Shown in pieces: positions 35,530 through 46,131 of a stretch of DNA of 64,000 bases (within the stretch, counting starts at the first letter, position 1; the number at the start of each line of letters is the position of its first letter). Made by a program: the position numbers and the translations under genes. This stretch comes from Pilatotrama ljubarskyi (lineage: Eukaryota; Basidiomycota; Agaricomycetes; Polyporales; Polyporaceae). The notes beneath the pieces are model-generated. The model was not told the DNA's origin. It ran no database searches and saw only the letters and a list, made by a program, of their open reading frames with translations. The stretch covers positions 1 through 64,000 of the forward strand of contig MU277705.1 of assembly GCA_022385805.1 (NCBI GenBank). The letters run 5' to 3'.

Positions 35530-36104
35530 GCCTGTGCCTCGCCACACTGTCTCTGTGGATGGGAGGTGGTTGGGCGCGCTGGCTGCGATCTCGTCTCTCG
35601 TCTCGTTCTGCCTTCACTGTACATATGTTCTGTCGCTCGTTTCCTACATACCTTGTATACAAGTTTGTCGTTTTGCTGTATGATACCGCTGACGTCATTG
35701 CGCACGCCGATGGACTTTGTCTTGCTTAGAATCCGGACCGCCTAGTCGGCCTGTGCTCTCGTGTAATATAGCCTCTGCCGTGTGTTGTTGGAACGCCGAA
35801 GCCAACCGTTCGAAGTGCGAGTAGCCATCATGCTGCATGAGATGACATAGGATACTGAACTGTACAGATCAAGACATAGATCGGGACCATGGTACATGGG
35901 AAGAGGAACACCGCTACCAAAAATACGCAAACGGTGGAACACAAGAAGCACACCTTGGGGATTGAAACAGCACGCCGCATTACGATCGTACACACCACCC
36001 TGCACCCGCCGATCAGCGCTTCAGCTTCCACATCGGACACCGAAAGAGAGGCAGCACTCACAAGCAAAATAAGCAATAAGTTAACCGGGTCTGACGACGA
36101 CCGA
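35530..36104. other. convergent intergenic region, no gene seen
   Basis: These 575 bp between two converging stop codons presumably hold both 3' UTRs. Confidence 0.35.
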
Positions 36105-39100
36105 CTACTGCTTGGGCCGCGCTCCGGGTCCGTCCAGGCGGCGGATGTTCTCCTCGATCTGACTCGGGGACATCTCGACGATGATCGAGTACGCCTGCGG
36201 ATGCTCGCGCACGCAGTGGCCGGCGATGTCGCCCCAGCTCGCGTTCGCGTCGAGGACGTACGGCCGCGCGTCTTTGCACTTCTCGCATCGCCGTCTGAAC
36301 GTGTACGAGTGGGCGTCAGCATCAATGAGTGCACGGAGACGCTAGCCAGATGCGGGTCCGGGGGCGGGTGCAGGAGTGGGAGGAGAAGCAGAAGGAAAAG
36401 GGAGGCCGAACGTACCTGCACATCCGACAATCCATCCTTCCATCCGCGAACTTCTTGTACATGAGCGGGACGTGCCTCATCCCGAGGCGCTTCGGAGGAC
36501 TTGGCGCTGGGGGCGGCGCGAACGGGCTCGTCGGGGTCGGCAGCTGTTCCTGCTGCTGCTGTCCGGGGAGTTGGACCATGGCGCTGGTCGACGGGAGCGA
36601 GAGCCCGGTGAGTATGCCGGTCGGAGGGACTCGCTTGCTCGGGGAGAGCGGGGGCACGGGAGCGGGGGAAGGGGAGCGAGGAGGGAGGGACGGCGTGGGG
36701 TCGGCGGGCTGTGGGGGCGCGGTGGGTGGACGGGAAGCGCCTTCGGGTTCGGATTGAAGTGGCCGATGTCGAGGAGAGTGCGTTAACGGTGAAGGGTCGT
36801 TTGACGTAGTGCTGATCTGGGCGGAGTCAGAGATCGGGGTAACCTCTCCGTCCTCGGGAGGTGTCGTGACGGGCGCTGAAGACGCAGGGGGGACCTCGCC
36901 TTCCTCCATGGCGTTCTGCGCGGGTATCACGTCCATAATGCGGCGCCGCTTCGGTGAGTGTCCTGGCTCGCCCTCTCCAGTAGCGACGCCGTCGTCATGT
37001 GGCCGTTTCCGCTCGGGCTCGGGCTCGGTTCCTGACTTCTGCTCCGGTGCAGCTGAAGCGTCCACACTTTCCCTTGGAGGCGAGGGGTCGGGCACGACCT
37101 GCATGGGCACCTCCTCGATGATGCTCGTGAGGTCGATGATCTCGCTCTCGGAGAGCGTCCACAGCATGGGCGGGTCGTCCGCCCGCTCGACCTTTGTGCT
37201 CGGCTGAGCAGTGTCCTGTTCCTGTTCCTGTTCCTGGCCTTGGTCCTGCTTCGTGTGCCCGTCCAAAGGGGAAGCGGAAGTGGAAGCGGGAGGGGGTGCG
37301 GCAGGCGCAACTTCGGTGTGAAGCGAATGAGAGGCGTGTCTGTCAGCTTGCGAAGGTTCGACTTTCGTCTCGGCTTCGGGCTGGGATTCGGGCGCGGGCT
37401 GAAGCGTAGACGGCGGTGTCGGTGTGAGAGTGTCTGAGGGGGTGGAAGAGTTCTGCAGGGCTGCCGCCTGGATTCGGAGGAACAGATCAGTCGGCTGAGA
37501 CGCAATTGACATTGAGAAGATGACGAACCCGGATGACCGTCCTCATCAGCTCGGCTTCCCGCTCCGCCTGGAGCCTGCGCTTGCGTTCTTCAGCGAGAGC
37601 TGGATAATCGTCGATTTTAGACGGATGAATTGTGGTAGTATTGGGTCGTGCAGGACACGTACCCTGAGCGACTTCGGCGTCGTGATCCGCGAACGCCGTC
37701 GATCCGTTCTCCGCAAGATCTCGCTCCACCTTGAGGACGACCGGAGGCTGCTGTGGAGGAGAGGAAGTAACCTCGGCCTTCACGGCCGCCTTGTCCTCTC
37801 CCATATCCCGTTTATACAACGTCGACTCTTCATAAACCATCGTCGTCGTTTGACCCCCCTCCCTGACCGCCGCCTTCTCCCTCAACAACCCGTTCGCCTC
37901 CCTCAACACCTGCACCTCCCTGAGCAACTCATCCCTCTGATTCCGCACATCATAGAAATCCACCAACAACCTCGGCATATGCTCCCTCATCGCCCGCAGC
38001 TCCTCCTCCAGCTGCCCCACTCTCCTCTGCACCTCCGCGCAATCGCTCTCAGCGCGCTCCCTCAGCGCTCTTTCTCGCTCGAGCGCGTTCTGCAGCGCGT
38101 CGCACCGCGTGCGGAGTTGCTGTATCGCGCCGTCGCGCTGGGCGATGGAGGACAGGCGGTGCGCGAGCTCGGCGGAGAAGGCGTGGTGCGAGGAGAAGAG
38201 CGTGTCGTAGAATGACTTGCGGAGCGGCTCGAAGAGCTGCTGCGTGCGCAGGTTGGCGTACTCGGGGATCGCGAGCTGGGAGAGGGCCGCGTCGGATGGC
38301 ACGGACACGGGGTCTGTCGAGACGTGAGGGGACGAGGACGAGGAGGGCTGCTGGGGACGGGGTTGGGACGGACCTGCTTGGGGTTGGGACTGGGGCTGGT
38401 GCTGGGGCTGGGACTGAGGGTGAGGCTGGGGCTGAGAAGCGTGCGCCTGAGCTTGAGCCGGAGCCTGAGCCTGAGCCTGAGCCTGGGCCTGAGCGGCTTG
38501 GGCGCGGTGGCGTTCCACCTCGCGCGCGAGGTGCTGTATCACTTCTGTTGCGCGTCGAGAGTCTTGCATTTGCGGATTAGACGGGGCAGGACGAGGCTGG
38601 GGTGGGGCGCCAGGTTGAGCCATCTGCGCGCTGGAGGGGCCCCCGTCCGCGGGACCTGGGCGCACCTGCAGACTCGGTGACGGGGAAAGGAAGCCCTGAA
38701 AATATTTGGGAGCCAGATTCTGAGATTGAGTAGGTTGAGAGGGAGTGCGCTGGTGTCCTCCGGGGACATGGCCTTGCATCTGTGCGCCCTGCATGGCAGA
38801 GATAGTCTGTTGGGAGGGAGCGCGTTGGACGGTAGGCTGCGTGTGGGGAATCGTTATGCTGCCGGTTGCCGTTAGAGGCGTGTTATGGAGGGCGGCTTGC
38901 AGCTGAGGTGGAGGCGGATAACCGCGTTGGGCAGCAGGAGCGGGCGGGGCAGCCGCCGGGGCGTATTGGGGCCGAGCGTCGGGGCGGTGAGCGTGCGCGG
39001 GCGGCGCAGTTGGAGGGCCGTTCTGGTTGTGGTATGCTTGGGGAGAAGACTGAGGAGCCGGTCAGTTGTGCATGGTGGAGTAGAGGCGGAATGCACTCTG

Positions 39101-39700
39101 GAGGGATGGATCGGCTGTCGGACCGGGTGTCCGGCTGCAAGTACAGCACAAAGAACGGAGAGGTAGGGTACACAGCGTACAGTTCGCTCAGAGGACGCGA
39201 ATCAAGTCCTTCGATGAACACGACGTCGACAGACAGTATCGGCAGTACGAGACTGTTATCTGACTCAGGCCAGACGAGAAGCACTCCCCTTCGCGCGACC
39301 TGCCTTTGTGTAGAGGTGTGAAGTGGTACGCACCATGGTCAACATCGGTGGTATGCCACCGCTCCCTGAGGGATTGGCGCTGTTGACAGAGTGCGTTGGA
39401 ATGTGGGAGGGCGGGCGCAAGCCGGTTTGCTGAGGGCGCGATACAATCTCCTTTGATAACGGCGGTGATCTCTGAGACCGATCCATGCACGATGCATGAT
39501 CGACGTCGAAGAAAGCTACTCACATGGGTCTGGCCATCTCCTGTGCTATATCCAGTGAGTGCCTGCGGTCCGCTGGGAAGAATGTGGTGGGAGAACGGGA
39601 TGCCGTGGAGGATGCGGGTCGCTTGCTGCCCGTCGTGCTGGGGTGGGATTTGCCTGTGGCCGGCCAGGGGCATGTTTTGCTGCTGGACGCCGTTGTGCAT
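36105..39700 (-). CDS. Pro/Gln-rich coiled-coil nuclear protein with C-terminal Cys-rich finger
   Basis: Exon 1 (39700-39524) starts MHNGVQQQNMPLAGH, exon 2 is 39429-39334, and exon 3 runs from 39049 to about 37540; two further exons follow. The N-terminal half is Gln/Pro/Ala-rich, with an (AQ)n run near 38450-38500. A coiled coil of about 120 residues follows: ALERERALRERAESDCAEV, VGQLEEELRAMREHMPRLL and RDELLREVQVLREANGLL. A long acidic Pro/Ser-rich disordered region contains EQEQEQEQD and a KRRR basic patch that could be a nuclear signal. The end has MYKKFADGRMDCRMC spliced to RRRCEKCKDARP, then GHCVREHP, a possible zinc-binding module. It has about 950 residues. Nuclear, transcription-related function is inference; no named family recognised. 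Confidence 0.8.
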
Positions 39701-41162
39701 CGCGCGGGGGCACCTGGGCGAGAGCGGGGGCAGGAGACAGAGTGGGAGAAAGGGATGGATTATCTGGAAAGTGCGAAGGCCAGCCTGAAGTACTTGTCGA
39801 GATGATGCAGAGCCCGTTCGCTCGTGCTGATACATGGTCTGCGTAGAAAAGTACGCTAGAAGAAACTCTCCTCCCACATGGACCCGCTCTCCCGGGCAAA
39901 CCGCTCCCGATATGGCAGGCCACATGCCTAATCGGCGTGCGAACCTTGTTACAGCAGCCGTTGTGCCGTTCCCGTTAGCCGCCCACGCTACTTTGTGCAT
40001 CGCTCGTCCGACTCGGGCGTAGCTTCTTTCTTGCCTCCTCAATGTCCAGTGGCGATTCACGACAGCTGACGCGAAGCTGGTTGCCAAGGCGTTTCATTTG
40101 CACATACACTGCGCACAATAGGAGCCTCGTCTCCTGACCGCTCCTATCGCATCCTAGGGTCCCTCCTGATGGCGCATGCGTTCGTCGCCCTGCCCCTCTT
40201 CAGCTCGCACACGCGTCTTGCAGTGTGGCTTCGAAGCGTCGTATGCGAACCTCAATTTACGCTCAGCGATACCAGCTGGGTCTGGAGTTTCCTCGTTCAA
40301 CGCGCTTCACCTCGACACTTTCTCCGCATGACGGTCAAACGCCGTGTCCTAATACGGCTTGACTATGTGTGTGCGATGTCGTATTCCCTAGGTGCAAGTA
40401 TTGCCGTGCCGTTCGAGACTTGCATTCATGCGGACACGGCAAAGACAGCGATGAGGACGACCGAGGTCGCACAAAAACGATTGCGGTTGGACATACCGTA
40501 CCGGCATGTCTAGATCTGCGGAGCGAGGTCAGAGCCTATCACGGCCGAGAAAAGAGGCACCGGGGCTCTGAGGACTGGTCGGGTGTGCATTCACTGTGTA
40601 ATACCGCCCGCTTTTCCGAGTGAGAATATTGTCAATGTGTGCAGCACTTTCTCTTATGGCCATAACACACTGCTCGCGGAGGGAGCGGCGCACCTTTCAA
40701 TGTACGACAATTGCTCGATGTTACAGAGCCCTCTTCGCGTTGCAGTTTACTTACAAGCTCATTCTAGCGTGAGCCTGCCGCAGCGCCTTACGACAAGTTC
40801 TAACACGGCAAACATTCCCTCATTCCTCGACCCCACACATGAGCAAGGAATGTATTATGTGCTGTCGTCTGTCGTTTTGAGTGGTCCGGCGCTCCCCTTT
40901 GTCTCCTCCTGGCGCAAAAAACAACAGCACGTTCCACTTGCATTACAAAAACATGTCAGTACACGAGAGCGGTCCTGGAATTGCATGAGGCCGTGTAACC
41001 ATCGCTGAATCGCTGTGACGGCGCTTTTGCTGTGCAGAGATGTTTGGTAGCCATGGGCGCCCGCCTACATATGTACTCCGCCAAACTCCGATCAAAATTT
41101 GCCTGGATTGCAGCGCGCCCGAAAAAATTAGAGTCTGGCAATCTCTTGCCCACACCACCACC
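39701..41162. other. divergent intergenic region, no gene seen
   Basis: About 1.46 kb lies between the start codons of the coiled-coil protein and IMP dehydrogenase. No supported gene; both promoters must lie here. Confidence 0.35.
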
Positions 41163-43351
41163 ATGCCCACCAACGCCAACGCCTACCTCGACCCCGCGCA
41201 GGCGATCGAGCACCTGAAGAGCTACGAACGCTCCGACGGGCTCGCGGTGTCCGACCTCATGGACTCCCGCGTCCATGGCGGGCTCACGTACAACGACTTC
41301 CTCCTCCTGCCCGGCAAGATCGAGTTCGCCGCCCAGGAGGTCGTCACCGAGAGCCGCATCACGCGGAACGTCACGCTAAAGACGCCGTTCATGAGCAGCC
41401 CCATGGACACCGTCACGGAGAGCGAGATGGCGATCGCAATGGCGGTGAGCGCGCTCGCCTGACCCACCCGTCCGAGGCTCCGTGTCCGACTCCTTGTTGT
41501 TGTGCTCTTGCAGCTCCTTGGTGGGATTGGTGTCATCCACCACAATCAGCCTGCCGCCGCGCAGGCTGCGATGGTGCGCGCGGTCAAGAGGCACGAGAAT
41601 GGCTTCATCACCGACCCGGTTGTGCTCTCCCCCTCGAACACGGTGGAGGATGTCCTGGACGTCAAGGAGCGGTTGGGATTTGCTGGTATCCCTATCACGG
41701 GTGAGTCATGGTCTACTTTACGTATTGCAGGCATGCGTAGGGCACGAGGCCTTTGGTTCCGAGCAAGCGTCAGTGCGGACTCTTCCGGGCATCGTAAGAC
41801 TGTTCAGGCGCACCTTGCGTATTTGTGCCCCGCCAGCTCTGGTCAACATGGACATATGTGCTCTATCCGCGCCTATCATGATGAGAAAAATTCATTATAA
41901 CCTTCGTTCTTCCGAACTAACGCGTATTCACGCGTGATTTGAGGAGACTTCGATATTCTTTCTCTGATTCTCCATCTGTCGTCGCATCGCAGATGAATGG
42001 TATGACTGACGCAGTTGCGCCACCGTAGATAACGGCAGCCTCGGTGGAAAGCTCGTCGGCATCGTCACGAACAGGGATATCCAGTTCCGCGCCCCCACCA
42101 CGCCCCTTTCCGAGATCATGACGACTGAGCTCGTGACCGCCCCCCAGGGAATCACCCTTCAGGAAGCGAACGACATTCTGCGCGACTCGAAGAAGGGCAA
42201 GCTGCCCATTGTCGACAAGGAGGGCCGCCTGACCTCCCTCCTCGCCCGCTCTGATCTGCTCAAGAACAAGACCTACCCGCTCGCGTCCAAGCGCCCCGAG
42301 AGCAAGCAGCTGTACGCGGCCGCTGCTATCGGCACGCGCCCAGCGGACAAGGAGCGGCTTGCGCTCCTGGTCGAGGCGGGTCTGGACATTGTCGTCCTCG
42401 ACTCTTCGCAGGGCAACTCCATCTACCAGATTGAGATGATCAAGTGGATCAAGCAGACGTACCCGAAGCTCGAGGTGATCGCCGGCAACGTCGTTACCCG
42501 CGAGCAGGCGGCAAACCTCATTGCCGCTGGCGCGGACGGTCTCCGCGTCGGCATGGGCTCTGGCTCGATCTGCATCACGCAGGAAGTCATGGCTGTCGGT
42601 CGTCCGCAGGCCACTGCGGTGTACGCCGTTGCGGAGTTCGCGAGCAAGTTTGGCGTCCCGGTTATCGCTGACGGCGGTATCGGAAACGTCGGCCACATCG
42701 TGAAGGCGCTTGCGCTCGGTGCCGGTGCTGTTATGATGGGCGGTCTTCTGGCTGGTACGACCGAGGCTCCTGGCGAGTACTTCTGGCACGAGGGCAAGCG
42801 TGTCAAGGCGTACCGTGGCATGGGCAGTCTCGTGGGTGTCTATGAGTCCTCTTTCATACGATTCCTCGCTGATTATCCGCGCATTGGTCAGGAGGCGATG
42901 GAGCAAGGCAAGCCTGTGCCTCCCTCTGCGCAGCGGGGTGGAAGCGGCCCCGGGTCATCGAAGCACCGAGTCAAGAACACGACGCACGAGAACGCAGCCA
43001 CGTCACGATATTTCTCCGAGTCGTCGGCGGTCAAGGTCGCGCAGGGCGTGTCCGGCGACGTGCAGGACAAGGGCTCCGTGCACGCGTTCATCCCCTACCT
43101 CTACGTCGGGCTCCAGCATTCGTTCCAGGACGTCGGTGTGCGGAGCGTGAAGGAGCTGCAGGAGTCGGTGCGCGCGGGCAAGACGCGGTTCGAGCTCCGC
43201 ACTGCTAGCGCACAGATTGAGGGCGGCGTGCATGGGCTGAACTCGTGAGTGTTGACGCTGTGTCGCGCAATGCCAAGCCTTTTTGCTGACGCGAGCTTGG
43301 CGACGTGTTTCTCCGCGCAGGTACACGAAGCGGCTCTTCTCTTCAGCATAG
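41163..43351 (+). CDS. inosine-5'-monophosphate dehydrogenase
   Basis: The enzyme oxidises IMP to XMP with NAD+, the rate-limiting step of guanine nucleotide synthesis, in the cytosol. From [18 protein letters not shown] the barrel begins ([25 protein letters not shown]), followed by two CBS domains ([48 protein letters not shown]). The active-site loop [13 protein letters not shown] holds the catalytic Cys, then [37 protein letters not shown] (flap) and the C-terminal YTKRLFSS. Introns include one of 328 nt (41701-42028), long for this genome, and one of 60 nt (42832-42891) that is in frame and has no stop. The mature protein is about 525 residues. Confidence 0.95.
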
Positions 43352-44036
43352 GTTGTTGATGGTGTGGGGTTCCTCCGGGTTGTTTGTTAGCATAGCGTCA
43401 GTCGCTGCACTCTATTGCTTTGTTGTACTATCACGCTGCCGTCTTGCATGTTGTTGCGCATATAACAGGGTCTCTTCTCCGAGTGAACGCAGGTGATTGC
43501 TTCCTCACAGGCACCGAGCTCCTTCAGTATTTAGTGGTGAGTTTTCCCGAGATGGAGATACTTCTGAGTGGGTCGTCGTTCACGTGTGCGCAGGGCGGGT
43601 CTTTTAGACTCGCGTTCTGCGATCCGTCCGGTGGCACGTCCTCGGTGCTTCTTTGATCTGAGACTCTGTGTGCATGGTCAAAGCCTCCGTCCAACGGGCC
43701 CGCATGAGTTCCTCCACGCATGTTCGATGTGTTCTGTCGGGTCTCGGGCGAGGTGCTGGCGCGCCCGGCCCTCGCGGGCAGATCATGTTGGTATGCGGAA
43801 CACCCGAGAGCCCTGGCCCTTTTACCGGCAAATCTCCAGCCTCCCCCGCGCTGAATAGTGGGTGCAGTGCTGGCGACCTGCTGGCTGTCATGTCCGTCCC
43901 ACTTTGCGGAGAATTGGCATGCAGGGGGCGTATTGCCAAGCCTTTCTCGCAGACGCAGTGCGCACGAGCTTCTCAGGGTTGCTTTCCGGAGGCTCGTGGC
44001 GCATGCGGTACCAGGGCAACAGCGGAGGCCGCGAGG
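43352..44036. other. intergenic region, no gene seen
   Basis: About 0.7 kb between IMP dehydrogenase and the xylanase TATA box has no supported gene. Confidence 0.3.
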
Positions 44037-44043
44037 TATATAA
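44037..44043 (+). promoter_or_regulatory. TATA box of the GH10 xylanase gene
   Basis: TATATAA lies 83 nt upstream of the start codon at 44120. Confidence 0.7.
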
Positions 44044-44119
44044 GAGTGACGGGCGACCGGAGCTGGGGTTCCCCGTACTTCCTAGGCCTCGCACTCGGGA
44101 ACGCCATCAAGCAAACAAA

Positions 44120-45846
44120 ATGAAGAGCCTCGCTGCCCTCGTCGCGCTTGCCACCCTCGTCGCCGTACCGGCCAACGCTGTTGCCGTCTGGGGACAATGT
44201 GCGCAGCCTCTTTCGTACGCCGCACGCTGTGTGGCAGTGCTAACGTCTGCTCTTTCCAGGCGGAGTACGTCCATCTGCGTCTGCACGCTCGGTGCCGTCG
44301 TAACCATCACCCGACAGGGCATCGGCTTCACCGGTTCCACGACCTGCGACGCCGGCACCACCTGCGTGAAGCTCAACGACTACTACTCGCAGTGCCAGCC
44401 CTCTGCGAGCGCGCCGGCTCCGACCACGACCCCGCCCAGCGCACCCACAACGACCGGCGGCAGTTCGCCCGCGCCCGCGGCGACCGGGCTCGACGCGGCG
44501 TTCAAGCGCAAGGGCAAGCTGTTCTGGGGCACGGCGTCGGACTCTAACCGGTTCAGCAACCCGACGGACTCGGCTGTGACGATCCGCGAGTTTGGCGGCG
44601 TCACGCCCGAGAACTCGATGAAGTGGGACGCGGTGAGTGGCTCGACGTTGTGACACTCCGACCGAAAACGCTCATGGCTTCCTTCGTGCAGACTGAACGT
44701 GCGTGTTGCCGTCGTAGGGCATATAGAGTGAGGATACTGATGACGTACTGCAGCCCAGCGCGGCCAGTTCTCCTTCAGCGGCTCTGACGCGCTCGTCAAC
44801 TACGCGACGCAGAACGGCATGCTCATCCGTGCCCACACGCTCGGTGTTTATCCTCCTTGCTTTTAGTACCTCGCCAAGCCACTGACCTGTCCGTCCCATT
44901 CGTTCAGTCTGGCACTCGCAGCTGCCGTCCTGGGTCTCGGCAATCAATGACCGCGCGACCCTCACGTCGGTCATCCAGAACCACATCTCGACGGTCGCCG
45001 GCCGGTACAAGGGCAAGGTCCGCTCCTGGGACGTCGTGAACGAGATTTTCAACGAGGACGGCACCTTCCGCTCTTCGGTGTTTTACAACGTCCTTGGCCA
45101 GGACTTCGTCACGATCGCGTTCCAGGCAGCGCGCCAGGCGGACCCGAACGCGAAGTTGTACATCAACGACTACAAGTAGGTCTCCTGCCGGTATGCGGCT
45201 GCGACGACTGGTGCTGAGACGGTTCCTGCGTGTAGCCTTGACAGCGTCAACGCGAAGCTCAACGCCGTTGTGAACCTCGTTAAGAAGGTCAACGGCGCGG
45301 GCACGAAGTTGATCGACGGTATCGGTACCCAGGCTCACCTCAACGTGCGTATCATCAAGGCCGTTGAACTTCGACGTATGCTCATATTGATCCGGGAACA
45401 GGCTGGCGGTGCTGGCGGTGTTCAGGCCGCTCTTCAGCAGCTCGCCACTGCAGGCGTCGAGGTCGCTATCACCGGTACGTATCCTGCATTTACCGCGTTC
45501 AGTAATGAACTCACAATGATTACCTCTTTCAGAGCTCGACATCGTGAACGCTGTAAGTAGTAACGTCAGGAACTGCCAGCATTCGTCTCTGACCATGTTT
45601 TGTAGGCTCCGAACGACTACGTGACTGTGACGAAGGCCTGCCTTGCCGTGCCAAGCTGCGTCTCCATTACCAGCTGGGGTGTCCGCGATCCCGTAAGTCA
45701 CGCGACTCTCTGCCTGGTCTCTGGAGTCATAATCGTCTATACCCGTTTTACAGGACTCCTGGAGGGCTTCGTCCAACCCGCTCCTGTTCGACGCCAACTT
45801 CAACCCGAAGCCCGCGTACACCGCCATCATGCAGGCGCTGGCCTAA
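44120..45846 (+). CDS. secreted endo-1,4-beta-xylanase, CBM1 plus GH10
   Basis: A signal peptide, [20 protein letters not shown], precedes a CBM1 cellulose-binding module ([18 protein letters not shown] to LNDYYSQCQ, with all four conserved Cys). A Ser/Thr/Pro linker follows, then a GH10 barrel. The catalytic domain shows [20 protein letters not shown] (acid/base Glu) and ITELDIVNA (nucleophile Glu), and ends YTAIMQALA. The enzyme hydrolyses xylan outside the cell; the CBM1 docks it to cellulose. The CBM1 frame closes only if a 5-nt micro-exon, GCGGA at 44260-44264, is spliced between introns 44199-44259 and 44265-44317. Many further short introns follow. The catalytic domain is of normal length and intact. 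Confidence 0.94.
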
Positions 45847-46131
45847 TGCGGAGTCTTCGGCTACTCGATCGTGTTTTGTACAGTAGTAGTGGGGTTTGTC
45901 TGCGAATCTGTCATTCCTCCAACGCACAGCGTTGTCCTAACCTCTTGCCAGTGGGAGTACACGACTACTGTTCACGGCGACACTTAAGCCACGTGGTTGA
46001 AATTGACGCGGAAATTCATCATCGCCACGGGTGCGGGGTACAAGAGCACGGACATACAAATTGAAGAATTAAACATAGCTGCGGACGTTAGCGAATCCAC
46101 GGTAGACGAGTCAGTAAAGGTGCTACTGAGG

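Noticed and set aside
38450..38510. Hexanucleotide-like run considered as a non-coding microsatellite
   Set aside because: It lies in frame inside the coiled-coil protein and encodes an Ala-Gln repeat, so it is a coding low-complexity tract.
41917..42906. 329-codon minus-strand frame opposite IMP dehydrogenase
   Set aside because: It is the antisense of a highly biased coding exon, with no motif or promoter.
44904..45830. 308-codon minus-strand frame opposite the xylanase
   Set aside because: It is an antisense shadow that crosses several real introns; no independent evidence.
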